Shown here piece after piece: positions 35,907 to 44,523 of a DNA stretch of 48,722 nucleotides. The stretch comes from Acidobacteriota bacterium (GTDB taxonomy: Bacteria; Acidobacteriota; Terriglobia; Terriglobales; Acidobacteriaceae). Position numbers and translations under genes: made by a program. Location of the stretch: NCBI GenBank assembly GCA_003225075.1, contig QIAP01000069.1, positions 25,576 to 74,297 on the forward strand. Direction: 5' to 3'. Position 1 is the stretch's first letter. Every line of letters starts with the position of its first letter. The notes under the pieces were generated by a model. It was not told the origin of the DNA and did no database searches. It saw nothing but the letters and a program-made list of their open reading frames with translations.

Positions 35907-36635
35907 CTATGCGCCGGAAGACGGTCTTACCGTCTCCGCGGCATTGCGGTTCTCAATGGCGCGAATAATGCGCGCGCCGACTTCCTCAACCGGCAAATCG
36001 GCATTCACCGAAACCAGCCGTCCCTTACGCTTGTAGTAGTCCACCACGGGCCGGGTCTGTTCCTCGTAAGCGGCCAGACGTTCGCCGATCACTTCCTCGC
36101 GATCGTCGTTACGAGTGACCAACTTAGACCCGTCAAGATCACACACTTCATCGATGCGGGGGGGTTGGGAGTGGACGTTATAGATCCGTCCACAGGTTGG
36201 GCAAGAACGCCGTCCGGTGATCCGGGCCTTAAGAAGATTATAATCCACGTCCATAAGGATCACAATCGGCAGGCACTTGCCGTGCGAGTTGTCAAAGAAC
36301 TCATGCTCGAAAAAAGCGTCGAGCCAACCAGCCTGGGCCGCAGTGCGCGGAAAGCCATCGAGCACAAAGCCGCGCTCGCAATCAGCCTGCCGCAGCCGGG
36401 TAGCGACCATGTCGCAAACCAGGTTGTCAGGCACGAGGTCACCGCGGGCCATGACGGACTTGGCCTGCATACCCAGCTCGGTGCCGCGAGCCACATTGTC
36501 ACGCAGAATGTCTCCGGTGGAGATCTGCGGTATACCGTAACGCTCGGCAATTCGCTTTGCCTGGGTACCTTTGCCAGAGCCCGGGGGCCCGACCAGGATC
36601 AACGGCCCGACATTGCGCGAAGTGTCCTGGGCCAT
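35907..36635 (-). CDS. adk: adenylate kinase
   Basis: A 242-residue long-form adenylate kinase that interconverts AMP, ATP and ADP. The P-loop is GPPGSGKGT, followed by STGDILRDNV, DGFPRT and the zinc-type LID (CPTCGR, then CDLDGS, a Cys3-Asp set). At the 3' end a perfect hairpin (35919-35935) encodes the tail NAAETVRPSSGA, which is not part of the kinase fold. The ATG at 36635 follows secY by 100 bases. Confidence 0.97.
   Translation of the reverse strand: MAQDTSRNVGPLILVGPPGSGKGTQAKRIAERYGIPQISTGDILRDNVARGTELGMQAKSVMARGDLVPDNLVCDMVATRLRQADCERGFVLDGFPRTAAQAGWLDAFFEHEFFDNSHGKCLPIVILMDVDYNLLKARITGRRSCPTCGRIYNVHSQPPRIDEVCDLDGSKLVTRNDDREEVIGERLAAYEEQTRPVVDYYKRKGRLVSVNADLPVEEVGARIIRAIENRNAAETVRPSSGA
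35919..35935. repeat. perfect hairpin AGACGGT-CTT-ACCGTCT inside the adk 3' end
   Basis: The 7-bp stem extends to 10 bp across one bulge. It lies within the last ten codons of adk, before the stop at 35907, and looks like an element that was captured into the reading frame. Confidence 0.7.
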
Positions 36636-36652
36636 TTACTAGCGCTGCCTCC

Positions 36653-36670
36653 AGGGGGGTCATGCCCCCG
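36653..36670. repeat. G/C hairpin in the secY-adk gap
   Basis: GGGGG and CCCCC pair around TCATG with additional A-T/G-C contacts outside. It lies 18 bases ahead of adk. Confidence 0.5.
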
Positions 36671-36735
36671 CCTCTTCTCTTACTAGTTTGCAGCGCTGGC
36701 GCTGCCGGTTCCAAGCACTCACTGATACACGCCGT

Positions 36736-38127
36736 TTATGACCAGGTGCGGCGCCCTCGGATGCGACCGCTGCGCGGACTGAATCCATCGTAGTGGCGCA
36801 TGATCAGTTGCGCCTCAATTTGCGTCACCGTATCCATGGCGACCCCAACCACGATCAACAGGGACGTGCCTCCGAAATAGAAATTCACGCCCAAGCCGTT
36901 GGTCATCCAGGTAGGCAATCGTTCGAACCATCCGCCGATCGCGCCGGGGAGGTGGTTCAAGTGAATGCCGGCGATCATCCACTCCGGAATGAACGAGATA
37001 ATGATCAGATACAACGCACCCACCAAAGTGATGCGGGTTAAGACGTCGTTGATGTACTCGGAAGTGCGTTTGCCGGGACGGATACCGGGAATAAACCCGC
37101 CATACTTGCGCATGTTGTCGGCAACTTCGTTAGGGTTGAAGATGATAGACACATAAAAGTAAGCGAAGAAGATGATGCCCACCGCGTACAGCAGCGTGTA
37201 AAGTGGCTCGCCCCAGCCCAGGGCATGCAACAATCCACCAAAATAGCGGTTGTCGCGCAGCCCATATCCGATGGTTTGCGGCAATGTGAGGAGCGAAGAG
37301 GCGAAGATCACTGGCATCACGCCGCCAGCATTCACGCGGAGCGGCAAGTGTGTGGACTGTCCGCCCATAACCTTGCGTCCGACGACGCGTTTAGCATATT
37401 GCACCGGAATGCGGCGCTCACTGCGCTCGACATAAACTATGAAAGCCACTACCACAATCATCAGTGCCATCAGCATGAGCACTGCGGGAGCGGTGAAAGC
37501 GCCCCAGGCATCGGTCTTGACTTTATCGTAAAGATCAAAGACCGCTCGCGGCAGGCCGACCACGATGCCGGCGAAGATCAGCAGCGACATGCCATTGCCG
37601 ACGCCACGTTCGGTAATTTGCTCGCCCAGCCACATAATGAAGGCGCTGCCCGTGGTGAGAGTAAGCATGGTCATCAGAATGAAACCGGGGCCGGGATGAA
37701 TGACGAAGCCGCCACCACTTTTTTCCAGACCAATGGCGATACCAAACGATTGAATCGCGCTCAGCACCACGGTGAGGTAGCGGGTCCACTGTGTGATCTT
37801 CTTGCGGCCGAGTTCGCCTTCCTTCTGCAGCTTGGCCAGGGGTTCATAAACCACTGTCAAGAGTTGCAGGATGATCGACGCCGTAATGTACGGCATGATG
37901 CCGAGGGCAAAGATGGTCATGCGGCGAAGCTGGCCGCCGGAAAAGAGGTCCACGAAGCCGAACATCGTGCCGCGATTTTGCTCGAAGAACTGTTGCAGCT
38001 TATCGGCATTGATGCCGGGAGTCGGGATGTGGCCGCCCAAACGGTACACCGCCAGTAGCGCAAGCGTGAACAAGATGCGCCGGCGCAAGTCTGGAATACG
38101 AAAGATGTTGGCAAATTTCTCAAACAT
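36736..38127 (-). CDS. secY: preprotein translocase subunit SecY
   Basis: A 463-residue channel protein with ten membrane helices. Conserved parts include the N-terminal RRILFTLALLAVYRLGGHIPTPGI, the plug region FSGGQLRRMTIFALGIMPYITASI, the cytoplasmic loop YVERSERRIPVQYAKR and the C-terminal LIMRHYDGF. It exports and inserts proteins, including the secreted proteins encoded elsewhere in this window. The ATG at 38127 lies 12 bases after rplO. Confidence 0.98.
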   Translation of the reverse strand: MFEKFANIFRIPDLRRRILFTLALLAVYRLGGHIPTPGINADKLQQFFEQNRGTMFGFVDLFSGGQLRRMTIFALGIMPYITASIILQLLTVVYEPLAKLQKEGELGRKKITQWTRYLTVVLSAIQSFGIAIGLEKSGGGFVIHPGPGFILMTMLTLTTGSAFIMWLGEQITERGVGNGMSLLIFAGIVVGLPRAVFDLYDKVKTDAWGAFTAPAVLMLMALMIVVVAFIVYVERSERRIPVQYAKRVVGRKVMGGQSTHLPLRVNAGGVMPVIFASSLLTLPQTIGYGLRDNRYFGGLLHALGWGEPLYTLLYAVGIIFFAYFYVSIIFNPNEVADNMRKYGGFIPGIRPGKRTSEYINDVLTRITLVGALYLIIISFIPEWMIAGIHLNHLPGAIGGWFERLPTWMTNGLGVNFYFGGTSLLIVVGVAMDTVTQIEAQLIMRHYDGFSPRSGRIRGRRTWS

Positions 38128-38139
38128 TACTGCAAAACC

Positions 38140-38577
38140 TCATTGTAAAAGCTCGAACTTGCCGCCGGCTTTGGTGATCTTTTCCTGAGCCGACTTGGAA
38201 AACTTATGCGCGTGCACGGTAATGGCGACGGTGAGTTCGCCATCACCCAAAATCTTCACGGGATGTTTGGTCTTGATGATTCCCGCTTTCCGCAGCACAT
38301 CGGGCGTGATAGCGGTCTCGCCGAGCGTAGCCAGCTTCTCCAAGTTCACAATATTGAATTCTTTACGAAAGATATTGGTGAAGCCACGCTTGGGCATGCG
38401 GCGGTGCAAGGGCATCTGGCCGCCTTCGAAGCCGCGCATCATGCGCGAACCGCTACGGGAGCGTTGGCCTTTATGGCCGCGAGTGGACGTCTTGCCCATG
38501 CCCGACCCCATACCACGGCCTACCCGCTTCTTGTTGGCTGTCGCTTTTTTTGGCGCCCGAATATTAGAAAGATTCAT
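38140..38577 (-). CDS. rplO: 50S ribosomal protein L15
   Basis: A 145-residue L15, a late assembly protein. MNLSNIRAPKKATANKKRVGRG, GKTSTRGHKGQRSRSG and GFEGGQMPLHRRMPKRGF are diagnostic. The ATG at 38577 is chosen over a start eight codons upstream because homologues begin with MNL and an AGGA lies ten bases ahead. Confidence 0.97.
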   Translation of the reverse strand: MNLSNIRAPKKATANKKRVGRGMGSGMGKTSTRGHKGQRSRSGSRMMRGFEGGQMPLHRRMPKRGFTNIFRKEFNIVNLEKLATLGETAITPDVLRKAGIIKTKHPVKILGDGELTVAITVHAHKFSKSAQEKITKAGGKFELLQ

Positions 38578-38610
38578 AAGACTTTTTTCCTGAACGCACA
38601 AGCCATCTCT

Positions 38611-38814
38611 TTACTGCTGGACGATTTCGACCAAATGAGGAACTTTAGCCACCATGCCGCGGATGGCGGGATTGTCCGGACGTTCGATCACCTGGTTAAG
38701 GCGGGTAAAACCCAGACCTTTTATCACCAGCTTATGTTTTACCGGAGAGCAGATGGCGGAGCGCACCCATTTCAGGTGAAGCTTGCTACCGGTTTTTTGC
38801 GATGTCTTTACCAT
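38611..38814 (-). CDS. rpmD: 50S ribosomal protein L30
   Basis: A 67-residue L30. The fold signature is LHLKWVRSAICSP, VIKGLGFTRLNQVIERPDNPAIRGMVAKVPHLV. The ATG at 38814 has GAGG nine bases upstream. That ribosome-binding site directly follows a perfect hairpin (38828-38845), which could influence translation. Confidence 0.96.
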   Translation of the reverse strand: MVKTSQKTGSKLHLKWVRSAICSPVKHKLVIKGLGFTRLNQVIERPDNPAIRGMVAKVPHLVEIVQQ

Positions 38815-38827
38815 GATTACGCGCCTC

Positions 38828-38845
38828 GTAGAAGCGTACTTCTAC
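38828..38845. repeat. perfect hairpin GTAGAAG-CGTA-CTTCTAC at rpsE-rpmD junction
   Basis: A 7-bp stem overlaps the rpsE stop codon and is followed on the coding strand by the rpmD ribosome-binding site. Confidence 0.7.
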
Positions 38846-39351
38846 AATTCTTCAGCCGATTTGCCGCGCAGTGCCGCGACATCAGCCCGGTTTTTTAACT
38901 GCTTCAAAGCGTCGAAAGTTGCCTTGATGACGTTGTGCGGATTAGTAGTGCCAATCGACTTGGTGAGGACATTCTGGATTCCAGCTGAGGTCATTACTGC
39001 GCGCACCGCGCCGCCAGCAATTACGCCGGTACCTTCTGGGGCGGGCTTGAGCAGTACCATGCCTGAACCGAATCGTCCTAGTACGGTGTGGGGAATCGTT
39101 GTCTGCGTTAGGTTGACCTTAAAGAGATTCTTCTTAGCCGACTCAATTCCCTTGCGAATGGCTTGCGGAACCTCCTTGGCCTTGCCGGAACCGAAACCGA
39201 CCACGGCGGCACTGGGGTCGCCAACCACGACCAGCGCGGCAAAGGAGAGGTTCTTGCCACCCTTGACGACTTTTGTGACGCGATTGATGGACACAACCTG
39301 GTCCTTGAGTTGGAAATGTCCCGCATCGAGCTTCTTTGTGACTGTTGGCAT
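38842..39351 (-). CDS. rpsE: 30S ribosomal protein S5
   Basis: A 169-residue S5 that takes part in decoding accuracy. [27 protein letters not shown] and the [20 protein letters not shown] loop are typical. The N-terminal dsRBD-like half and C-terminal half are complete. The ATG at 39351 has AAAGG touching it, so initiation there may rely on coupling or structure. The C-terminus ends within a hairpin. Confidence 0.98.
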   Translation of the reverse strand: MPTVTKKLDAGHFQLKDQVVSINRVTKVVKGGKNLSFAALVVVGDPSAAVVGFGSGKAKEVPQAIRKGIESAKKNLFKVNLTQTTIPHTVLGRFGSGMVLLKPAPEGTGVIAGGAVRAVMTSAGIQNVLTKSIGTTNPHNVIKATFDALKQLKNRADVAALRGKSAEEL

Positions 39352-39456
39352 CCTTTACTCTCGTTTCCTTCGCCTCTGCTCTCGTATCTCGAGGCAGAGA
39401 ACCACCTACAAATCTCTACAATTCAGCGGGCAAGGATTTGGCGCCATACACGCTGC

Positions 39457-39822
39457 CTAGAATTGCAAACCGCCTTCACGAGCAGCATCAGCCAAAGCTT
39501 TTATCCGTCCGTGATACAGATAACCACCGCGATCGAAAACCACCTTGCTGACTCCTTTGGCCTTGGCCCGGTCTGCGATGGTTTTACCAACGGTCTTGGC
39601 AGCCGCGACATTCCCGCCAGTACGACGGTCGCTCTTTTTCCCTTCCGCGGTGCTTGCGGAAGTGATGGTCACGCCCTCCAGATCATTCACCAATTGGGCG
39701 TAGATGTGGTTCAACGAACGATAGACGTTCAGGCGCGGTCGCTCGGCAGTGCCCATGACTTTCTTACGAATGCGGTCGTGCACGCGCTGCCGGGTTTTAT
39801 TCTTTCCGGGTCGAGTTAACAT
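39457..39822 (-). CDS. rplR: 50S ribosomal protein L18
   Basis: A 121-residue L18 that binds 5S r[32 protein letters not shown] and [28 protein letters not shown] are diagnostic. The ATG at 39822 is used because it gives the family length and has GAGG nine bases upstream; a longer frame would overlap the rplF 3' end. The 105-base gap to rpsE holds a loose hairpin (CTCTGC/GCAGAG near 39374-39399). Confidence 0.97.
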   Translation of the reverse strand: MLTRPGKNKTRQRVHDRIRKKVMGTAERPRLNVYRSLNHIYAQLVNDLEGVTITSASTAEGKKSDRRTGGNVAAAKTVGKTIADRAKAKGVSKVVFDRGGYLYHGRIKALADAAREGGLQF

Positions 39823-39874
39823 TCTACAAATCCTCAATCGTCGATCATTGGCGGATTCAGCCTGCCACCAGCGA

Positions 39875-40414
39875 TTATTTCGCTCCTGTCTTGCCAACCT
39901 TCTTCTTCAGGCGCTCACCGGCGTAGCGGACACCTTTGTTTTTATAGGGGTCTGGCGGACGCAGGGAACGCATTTCGGCAGCAACCTGTCCAACCTTTTG
40001 GCGATCGATGCCGCTGACGGTCAGTTTCGTTTGCTTCGGGTCAATCGCGACTTCAATTCCTGAGGGCAGCGGGTACTCGATGGGATGCGAGTATCCCAAG
40101 TTGAATACCACTGTGCTCTTGGCCTTCATTTCGGCGCGATAGCCGATGCCGACGATTTCCAGTTCTCTGGTCCAGCCCTTGGTCACCCCTTCTACGGCAT
40201 TATTCACCAGGGCACGAGCGAGGCCATGCACGGCAGCCTGCGAATCATTCTCGCGGATAGCGACCAGGTGGCCGTCCTGCTGCTCCATGCGGATGCCGCG
40301 AGGGAGGGACGTGTCCAGCTTGCCCTTGGGGCCCTGCAGGGCAACGGTATTGCCCTCGATCTTAACCGTGACCCCTTTGGGGAGAGCGATAGGTTTTCTT
40401 CCAATTCGTGACAT
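39875..40414 (-). CDS. rplF: 50S ribosomal protein L6
   Basis: A 179-residue L6 near the factor-binding site. [31 protein letters not shown] and [19 protein letters not shown] are diagnostic. The ATG at 40414 has no AGGAG; an AAGAGCTGA element lies four bases before it, shared with rplP and rplB. Confidence 0.98.
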   Translation of the reverse strand: MSRIGRKPIALPKGVTVKIEGNTVALQGPKGKLDTSLPRGIRMEQQDGHLVAIRENDSQAAVHGLARALVNNAVEGVTKGWTRELEIVGIGYRAEMKAKSTVVFNLGYSHPIEYPLPSGIEVAIDPKQTKLTVSGIDRQKVGQVAAEMRSLRPPDPYKNKGVRYAGERLKKKVGKTGAK

Positions 40415-40418
40415 AAGA

Positions 40419-40427
40419 TCAGCTCTT
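40419..40427 (-). promoter_or_regulatory. AAGAGCTGA element ahead of rplF
   Basis: The coding strand reads AAGAGCTGATCTTATG. The same AAGAGCTGA precedes rplP (43779-43787) and rplB (46310-46318) at three to four bases from the start codon. Confidence 0.55.
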
Positions 40428-40471
40428 AAATTCTCTTTTCGCTAGCCGCCTGGTCAAAATTTGCACATCAC

Positions 40472-40870
40472 TTACCAAACTTCGCAGAGTAGTTCGCCGC
40501 CGACGCCTTCCTTGCGCGCCTGGCGTCCAGTCATCACGCCCCGCGGGGTGGTGAGAATATTGATTCCCATGCCACCCAGCACGCGTGGGATCTCGCTGCG
40601 CCGTACGTAGACGCGGTTGCCGGGACTCGATACGCGGGCGACGTTGGAGATCGCCGCCTCATTGTTGTTCCCATACTTCAGATAAATGCGAACTACCTTG
40701 TGGCCTTGTTCTTCGGTGGCCTTGTAGTTAGCGATGTAGCCCTCTTCTTTAAGGATGCGGGCAATTTCCAGTTTCAATTTGGAAGCCGGGACATCCACTT
40801 TCTGGTGCCGCGAACGAATAGCATTGCGGATTCGCGACAGCATGTCTGCGACCGGATCGGTCAACCTCAT
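40472..40870 (-). CDS. rpsH: 30S ribosomal protein S8
   Basis: A 132-residue S8, a central 16S rRNA binder and, in E. coli, the spc operon repressor. TDPVADMLSRIRNAIRSRHQKVDVPASKLK and GINILTTPRGVMTGRQARKEGVGGELLC are diagnostic. The ATG at 40870 has AGGAG nine bases upstream. The 109-base gap to rpsN contains a TTCGGCC/GGCCGAA inverted repeat at 40911-40928 that could be a regulatory leader. Confidence 0.98.
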   Translation of the reverse strand: MRLTDPVADMLSRIRNAIRSRHQKVDVPASKLKLEIARILKEEGYIANYKATEEQGHKVVRIYLKYGNNNEAAISNVARVSSPGNRVYVRRSEIPRVLGGMGINILTTPRGVMTGRQARKEGVGGELLCEVW

Positions 40871-40910
40871 GTTTTGCTTCTCCTAGAGCCGCCCGTTTGT
40901 TTCGGCCGGT

Positions 40911-40928
40911 TGCGTTCTTTTGGCCGAA
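40911..40928. repeat. inverted repeat in the rpsN-rpsH gap
   Basis: TTCGGCC (40911-40917) and GGCCGAA (40922-40928) are complementary in the spaced gap between rpsN and rpsH. The loop is only four bases, so this is a hairpin with a GGTT-like loop region if the outer arms extend. Confidence 0.3.
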
Positions 40929-40979
40929 GAACCTGCGACGACTTTGTTTCTGCGCTTGTGTCTCGTTCGACACGCAGTA

Positions 40980-41165
40980 CTACCAAGATGACTTGGAAAC
41001 ACCCGGAATTTCCCCTCGCAGCGCCAGCCCGCGGAAGCAGAGCCGGCAAAGGCCGAACTTTCGCAGGAAGGCACGCGGACGTCCGCAAATCTGGCAGCGG
41101 TTGTGCTTGCGTGAAGAAAACTTGGGTTTTCGTGCGTCCTTTACTCGTTTTGCTGTTGTAGCCAT
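40980..41165 (-). CDS. rpsN: 30S ribosomal protein S14, type Z
   Basis: A 61-residue short, zinc-binding S14: CQIC near residue 24 and CRLC near residue 40 form the CxxC pair. The sequence [18 protein letters not shown] and [24 protein letters not shown] is typical. The ATG at 41165 is the start used by homologues (MATTAK). The 91-base gap to rplE has only short TGACT/AGTCA words. Confidence 0.97.
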   Translation of the reverse strand: MATTAKRVKDARKPKFSSRKHNRCQICGRPRAFLRKFGLCRLCFRGLALRGEIPGVSKSSW

Positions 41166-41256
41166 GAACCCTTTCAAGTGCTGTCAGCGATGACTTATGG
41201 TTTCGTTTCTTCCCGGCTTCAATGACTCAATCAGTCACAGATCCGGCAATCAATCT

Positions 41257-41880
41257 CTATGGGCGGAACGGCATGCCCAGGTGGCGCAGCAGAGCGCGTG
41301 CCTGCTCGTCACTGCGCGCCGTGGTGACGATAGTGACGTTCATGCCCTTTAACTTGTCCACTTTGGCGTAATCAATTTCCGGAAAAATCAACTGGTCGTG
41401 CAAGCCGAGGGTGTAATTGCCGCGGCCGTCGAAGGATTTGGTCGAGACCCCGCGGAAATCCCGAACGCGCGGCAGCACCACATTCACCAGACGGTCGAAA
41501 AACTCGTACATACGGTCACCTCGCAGCGTGACCATCGCTCCGATGGGCATGCCTTCGCGCACCTTGAAGGCCGCGATAGATTTCTTTGCGCGCGTGACCA
41601 CGGGCTTCTGACCAGTGATCTGGCCGAGTTCGTGCACCGCCGGGTCGAGTACCTTGGCATTCTGCGTGGCCTCGCCGACTCCCATGTTGACTACAATCTT
41701 GTGCAAACGCGGCACGGCCATTGGGTTGTGGGCGTCAAACTCCTTCATCAACGCGGGCGCCACTTCCTTATCGAACTTGGCGCGGAGTCGCGGCGTTTCC
41801 TTGGCGCTGTGGCGCGCCTGCTCTGGCGCCTTTGCTTCTACCGGCTTGTCTGACTTTTTGTCCTTTTTTTCTTTTGCCAT
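41257..41880 (-). CDS. rplE: 50S ribosomal protein L5
   Basis: A 207-residue L5 that binds 5S rRNA and contacts the P-site t[44 protein letters not shown] and [21 protein letters not shown] are diagnostic. The first 28 residues are a Lys/Ala/Glu-rich extension not present in standard L5 proteins. The ATG at 41880 is the only reasonable start for it. Confidence 0.97.
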   Translation of the reverse strand: MAKEKKDKKSDKPVEAKAPEQARHSAKETPRLRAKFDKEVAPALMKEFDAHNPMAVPRLHKIVVNMGVGEATQNAKVLDPAVHELGQITGQKPVVTRAKKSIAAFKVREGMPIGAMVTLRGDRMYEFFDRLVNVVLPRVRDFRGVSTKSFDGRGNYTLGLHDQLIFPEIDYAKVDKLKGMNVTIVTTARSDEQARALLRHLGMPFRP

Positions 41881-41900
41881 TGCTTGAATCTTTCCGTCGA

Positions 41901-41927
41901 ATTACTCAATTAGCCGATTACTCAATT
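41901..41927. repeat. two exact ATTACTCAATT copies, rplX-rplE gap
   Basis: ATTACTCAATT occurs at 41901-41911 and 41917-41927. It sits in the rplX-rplE junction ahead of the L5 start. Confidence 0.75.
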
Positions 41928-41932
41928 GCAAT

Positions 41933-42277
41933 CTATTTATCCAACGTCGTACCGCACTTCCTGCAGACGCGTACCTTGCGCTCGCCGCGGATTTCGTGTC
42001 CGATGCGGACGGGGCCGCAGGTGGGACACACCAGTTGCACGTTGGAGAGCGCGATCCGGCTCTCCTGCTCGGCAATGCCACCCTTGACGTTGCGCTGCGG
42101 GTTAGGGCGCACATGTTTCTTCACGATCATGACGTGCTCAACAAGGATCTTGCCTTCGTCGGGGAAGACGCGGAGCACGCGGCCTTCCTTGCCCTTGTCG
42201 CGACCGGTAATCACCTTCACCGTGTCGTTCCGCCGGATGTCAACCCGCTTGTGTAACGTAGTTGTAGATGTTCCCAT
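41933..42277 (-). CDS. rplX: 50S ribosomal protein L24
   Basis: A 114-residue L24. The KOW motif (VKVITGRDKGKEGRVLRV) is followed by MIVKKHVRPNPQ. The C-terminal portion has a zinc ribbon, CPTCG and CRKCG, found in only part of the family. The ATG at 42277 is preferred over one 14 codons upstream, since AAAGGA lies eight bases ahead and homologues start there. Confidence 0.97.
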   Translation of the reverse strand: MGTSTTTLHKRVDIRRNDTVKVITGRDKGKEGRVLRVFPDEGKILVEHVMIVKKHVRPNPQRNVKGGIAEQESRIALSNVQLVCPTCGPVRIGHEIRGERKVRVCRKCGTTLDK

Positions 42278-42310
42278 AGCAAAAATCCTTTTCAGTGCCA
42301 GCTGCCATTC

Positions 42311-42368
42311 AGGTTTCAAGGCTCGAAAGTTTCAACGTTAAAGAAGCCTTGTCGAAACTTTGAAACCT
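42311..42368. repeat. inverted repeat of TTTCAA words, rplN-rplX gap
   Basis: AGGTTTCAA at the left end pairs with TTGAAACCT at the right, and CAAGGCT pairs with AGCCTTG inside. It is a shorter relative of the element at 4097-4238. Confidence 0.75.
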
Positions 42369-42387
42369 GAGAACCCTGAAATCTGTC

Positions 42388-42759
42388 TTAAAGTACTTCC
42401 GGCGCCAGCGAAACAATCTTCAAGAACCTTTTTTCGCGCAACTCGCGTGCCACCGGGCCGAAGACGCGTGTGCCGACGGGTTCTCCCACGTCATTGATGA
42501 GCACGGCGGCATTCTGGTCGAACCGGATGTAGGTGCCGTCGCGGCGGCGATGCTCTTTACGTGTACGCACGATCACGGCCTTCACGACCTTGCCTTTTTG
42601 TACCTGTCCTTCGGGAGCCGCTTCCTTCACGCTGGCGGTCACCACATCGCCCAGGCCGGCACGCAGACCCGTCGAGCCGCCGAGTGGCAGAATCATCTGC
42701 AGCTTGCGAGCGCCGGAATTGTCGGCCACCTCAAGCATGCTTCTCATCATTACAGTCAT
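42388..42759 (-). CDS. rplN: 50S ribosomal protein L14
   Basis: A 123-residue L14 at the subunit interface. [46 protein letters not shown] and [13 protein letters not shown] are diagnostic. The ATG at 42759 gives the family length; a longer frame to 42801 would overlap rpsQ and is not expected. GGGGA lies four bases upstream. Confidence 0.97.
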   Translation of the reverse strand: MTVMMRSMLEVADNSGARKLQMILPLGGSTGLRAGLGDVVTASVKEAAPEGQVQKGKVVKAVIVRTRKEHRRRDGTYIRFDQNAAVLINDVGEPVGTRVFGPVARELREKRFLKIVSLAPEVL

Positions 42760-42781
42760 GGCATCCCCCGACGACAACCAG

Positions 42782-43111
42782 CTACTGGCCAGGCTCGGCA
42801 ACCGAAATCTCGGGCACGAGCGCGGTCTTGCGTACGATTTCTTTAAGGCGCCAACGTTTCAGCTTGGAGAGCGGCCGGGTCTCCTCGAGCCGCACCACAT
42901 CGCCCACATGGGCTTCGTTCTTCTCGTCATGCGCGTAAAACTTCTTGCCCTGCGCCACCACCCGTCCGTAAAGCCGATGTGACTTCTTGCGAATCGTTTC
43001 GACGACGATGGTCTTGTGCATGCGGTTGGAGGTGACCTCTCCGACCACGAGCTTGCGGCGGCCTGCCCGCTCTGTCTGGTTCTGGCCCGGTTGTGCGGTT
43101 GATTCGGGCAT
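42782..43111 (-). CDS. rpsQ: 30S ribosomal protein S17
   Basis: A 109-residue S17. The OB-fold core ([50 protein letters not shown]) is complete. An 18-residue polar N-terminal extension and a short acidic tail lengthen it beyond the usual 85. The ATG at 43111 lies only two bases after the rpmC stop (TAG then TTATG), so translation is coupled. Confidence 0.97.
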   Translation of the reverse strand: MPESTAQPGQNQTERAGRRKLVVGEVTSNRMHKTIVVETIRKKSHRLYGRVVAQGKKFYAHDEKNEAHVGDVVRLEETRPLSKLKRWRLKEIVRKTALVPEISVAEPGQ

Positions 43112-43113
43112 AA

Positions 43114-43326
43114 CTATTTCTTCTCCGTCTTGCGGCTGCCGAGTTCTTGCTGGCGCATGATCGTTTTGACGCGGGCGATATCTTTGCGCAGGCCGCGGAT
43201 TTTCTTCAGGCTCTCGGTCTGCCCCATATTGAGCTGGAACTTCAGCTTGAAGAGCTGGTCAGCGAGGTCGTGCTCCTGGTGGCGAAGCTCGACGTCAGTC
43301 AGGTTGCGAACTTTTTCGGATTTCAT
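43114..43326 (-). CDS. rpmC: 50S ribosomal protein L29
   Basis: A 70-residue L29 helical hairpin at the tunnel exit. VRNLTDVELRHQEHDLADQLFKLKFQLNMGQ and LRKDIARVKTIMRQQE are diagnostic. The ATG at 43326 has no AGGAG; the heptamer array at 43334-43354 lies just upstream. Confidence 0.97.
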   Translation of the reverse strand: MKSEKVRNLTDVELRHQEHDLADQLFKLKFQLNMGQTESLKKIRGLRKDIARVKTIMRQQELGSRKTEKK

Positions 43327-43333
43327 AATCTCT

Positions 43334-43354
43334 CAGTTCCCGGTTGTCATTCGT
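43334..43354. repeat. heptamer array CAGTTCC-CGGTTGT-CATTCGT, rplP-rpmC gap
   Basis: Three consecutive 7-base words of the CAGTTCT family fill the junction, ending seven bases before the rpmC start codon. Confidence 0.7.
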
Positions 43355-43358
43355 GTTT

Positions 43359-43775
43359 CTAGTGAGTTCCTTCGCGCTTTACGAAGCTGGTGCGCAGAGG
43401 CAGCTTGTGCGACGCCAGACGCATGGCTTCCGCGGCTTCGGTCGGAGTTACCCCTTCCATCTCGAACAAAATTTTGCCCGGACGAACCACTGCAACCCAA
43501 TGATCGGGCGCGCCCTTGCCTTTACCCATACGAGTTTCGGCAGGCTTCTTGGTGACCGGCTTGTCAGGAAAAAGACGGATCCAGATTTTGCCGCCGCGCT
43601 TGACGAAACGCGTCATGGCGACACGGCTGGCTTCGATCTGCCGGTCGGTGATCCAACCAGGTTCGAGCACCTTCAATCCGTAGTCTCCGAAAGCCAGCTC
43701 GGAACCGCGCCAGGCTTTGCCCGTCATGCGTCCGCGCTGCTGCTTGCGGTACTTCACTTTTTTTGGCATCAACAT
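43359..43775 (-). CDS. rplP: 50S ribosomal protein L16
   Basis: A 138-residue L16 lining the A site. [49 protein letters not shown] and the [20 protein letters not shown] loop are diagnostic. The ATG at 43775 is preceded by the AAGAGCTGA element (43779-43787) in place of a Shine-Dalgarno site. Confidence 0.98.
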   Translation of the reverse strand: MLMPKKVKYRKQQRGRMTGKAWRGSELAFGDYGLKVLEPGWITDRQIEASRVAMTRFVKRGGKIWIRLFPDKPVTKKPAETRMGKGKGAPDHWVAVVRPGKILFEMEGVTPTEAAEAMRLASHKLPLRTSFVKREGTH

Positions 43776-43778
43776 AAA

Positions 43779-43787
43779 TCAGCTCTT
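43779..43787 (-). promoter_or_regulatory. AAGAGCTGA element ahead of rplP
   Basis: The coding strand reads AAGAGCTGATTTATG, matching rplF and rplB. Confidence 0.55.
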
Positions 43788-43827
43788 TAAGTCCACTAAC
43801 AACGCAGTGCAATGCGTCCCGAAATTC

Positions 43828-44499
43828 TTAAAATGCTCCCGTTGCGACCGCTGGCTGCGCATCGCGCTTTTTTTGCGGCAGAATTTCTCCACGATAAATC
43901 CAGCACTTGACGCCAATGACGCCATAAGTTGTTTTGGCTTCCGAAAAACCGTATTCAATGTCTGCGCGCAGGGTATGTAGTGGCAAGCGCCCTTGCAAGT
44001 ACCATTCAGAGCGTGCGATTTCATTGCCATTCAAACGGCCGCTGACACGGACTTTGATTCCCTTGCAGCCGAAGCGCAGCGCGGAGTCTACCGCCTTACG
44101 CATGGCGCGGCGGAACCCGACACGCTTTTCCAGCTGCAACGCGATGGACTCGGACACCAGTTGCGCATCGAGCTCGGGCTTGTGCACTTCCTGGATATCG
44201 ATGTAGACCTCGCGGGAGGTGCGTTTCTGCACATCCTGCTTAAGCTTGTCTATTTCGGCGCCCTTGCGTCCGATGATGATGCCGGGCCGCGCAGTCTTAA
44301 TGATGACCCGCAGTTTGTTACCCGGGCGCTCGATCTCGATCGAGCTGACGCCGGCTGATTTGAGCTTGTCTTTCAGTTCGTTCTTCAGCTTGACGTCTTC
44401 GAGCAGCAGTTTGTCGTAATCACGTTCGACAAACCAACGCGACTTCCAAGGCTTGGTGTAGCCGAGGCGAAACCCGTATGGATGAACTTTCTGTCCCAT
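43828..44499 (-). CDS. rpsC: 30S ribosomal protein S3
   Basis: A 223-residue S3 at the mRNA entry channel. The start [13 protein letters not shown] is universal, with the KH motif [13 protein letters not shown] and the C-terminal [16 protein letters not shown]. The ATG at 44499 has AGGAG five bases upstream; the five extra codons to 44514 are dispensable. It follows rplV by 24 bases. Confidence 0.98.
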   Translation of the reverse strand: MGQKVHPYGFRLGYTKPWKSRWFVERDYDKLLLEDVKLKNELKDKLKSAGVSSIEIERPGNKLRVIIKTARPGIIIGRKGAEIDKLKQDVQKRTSREVYIDIQEVHKPELDAQLVSESIALQLEKRVGFRRAMRKAVDSALRFGCKGIKVRVSGRLNGNEIARSEWYLQGRLPLHTLRADIEYGFSEAKTTYGVIGVKCWIYRGEILPQKKRDAQPAVATGAF

Positions 44500-44523
44500 C
44501 GTTGCTCCTATCAATCCCTTCTT

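Noticed and set aside
37225-38058. 277-codon plus-strand ORF opposite secY
   Set aside because: His/Gln/Asp-rich antisense translation of membrane helices, a known artefact.
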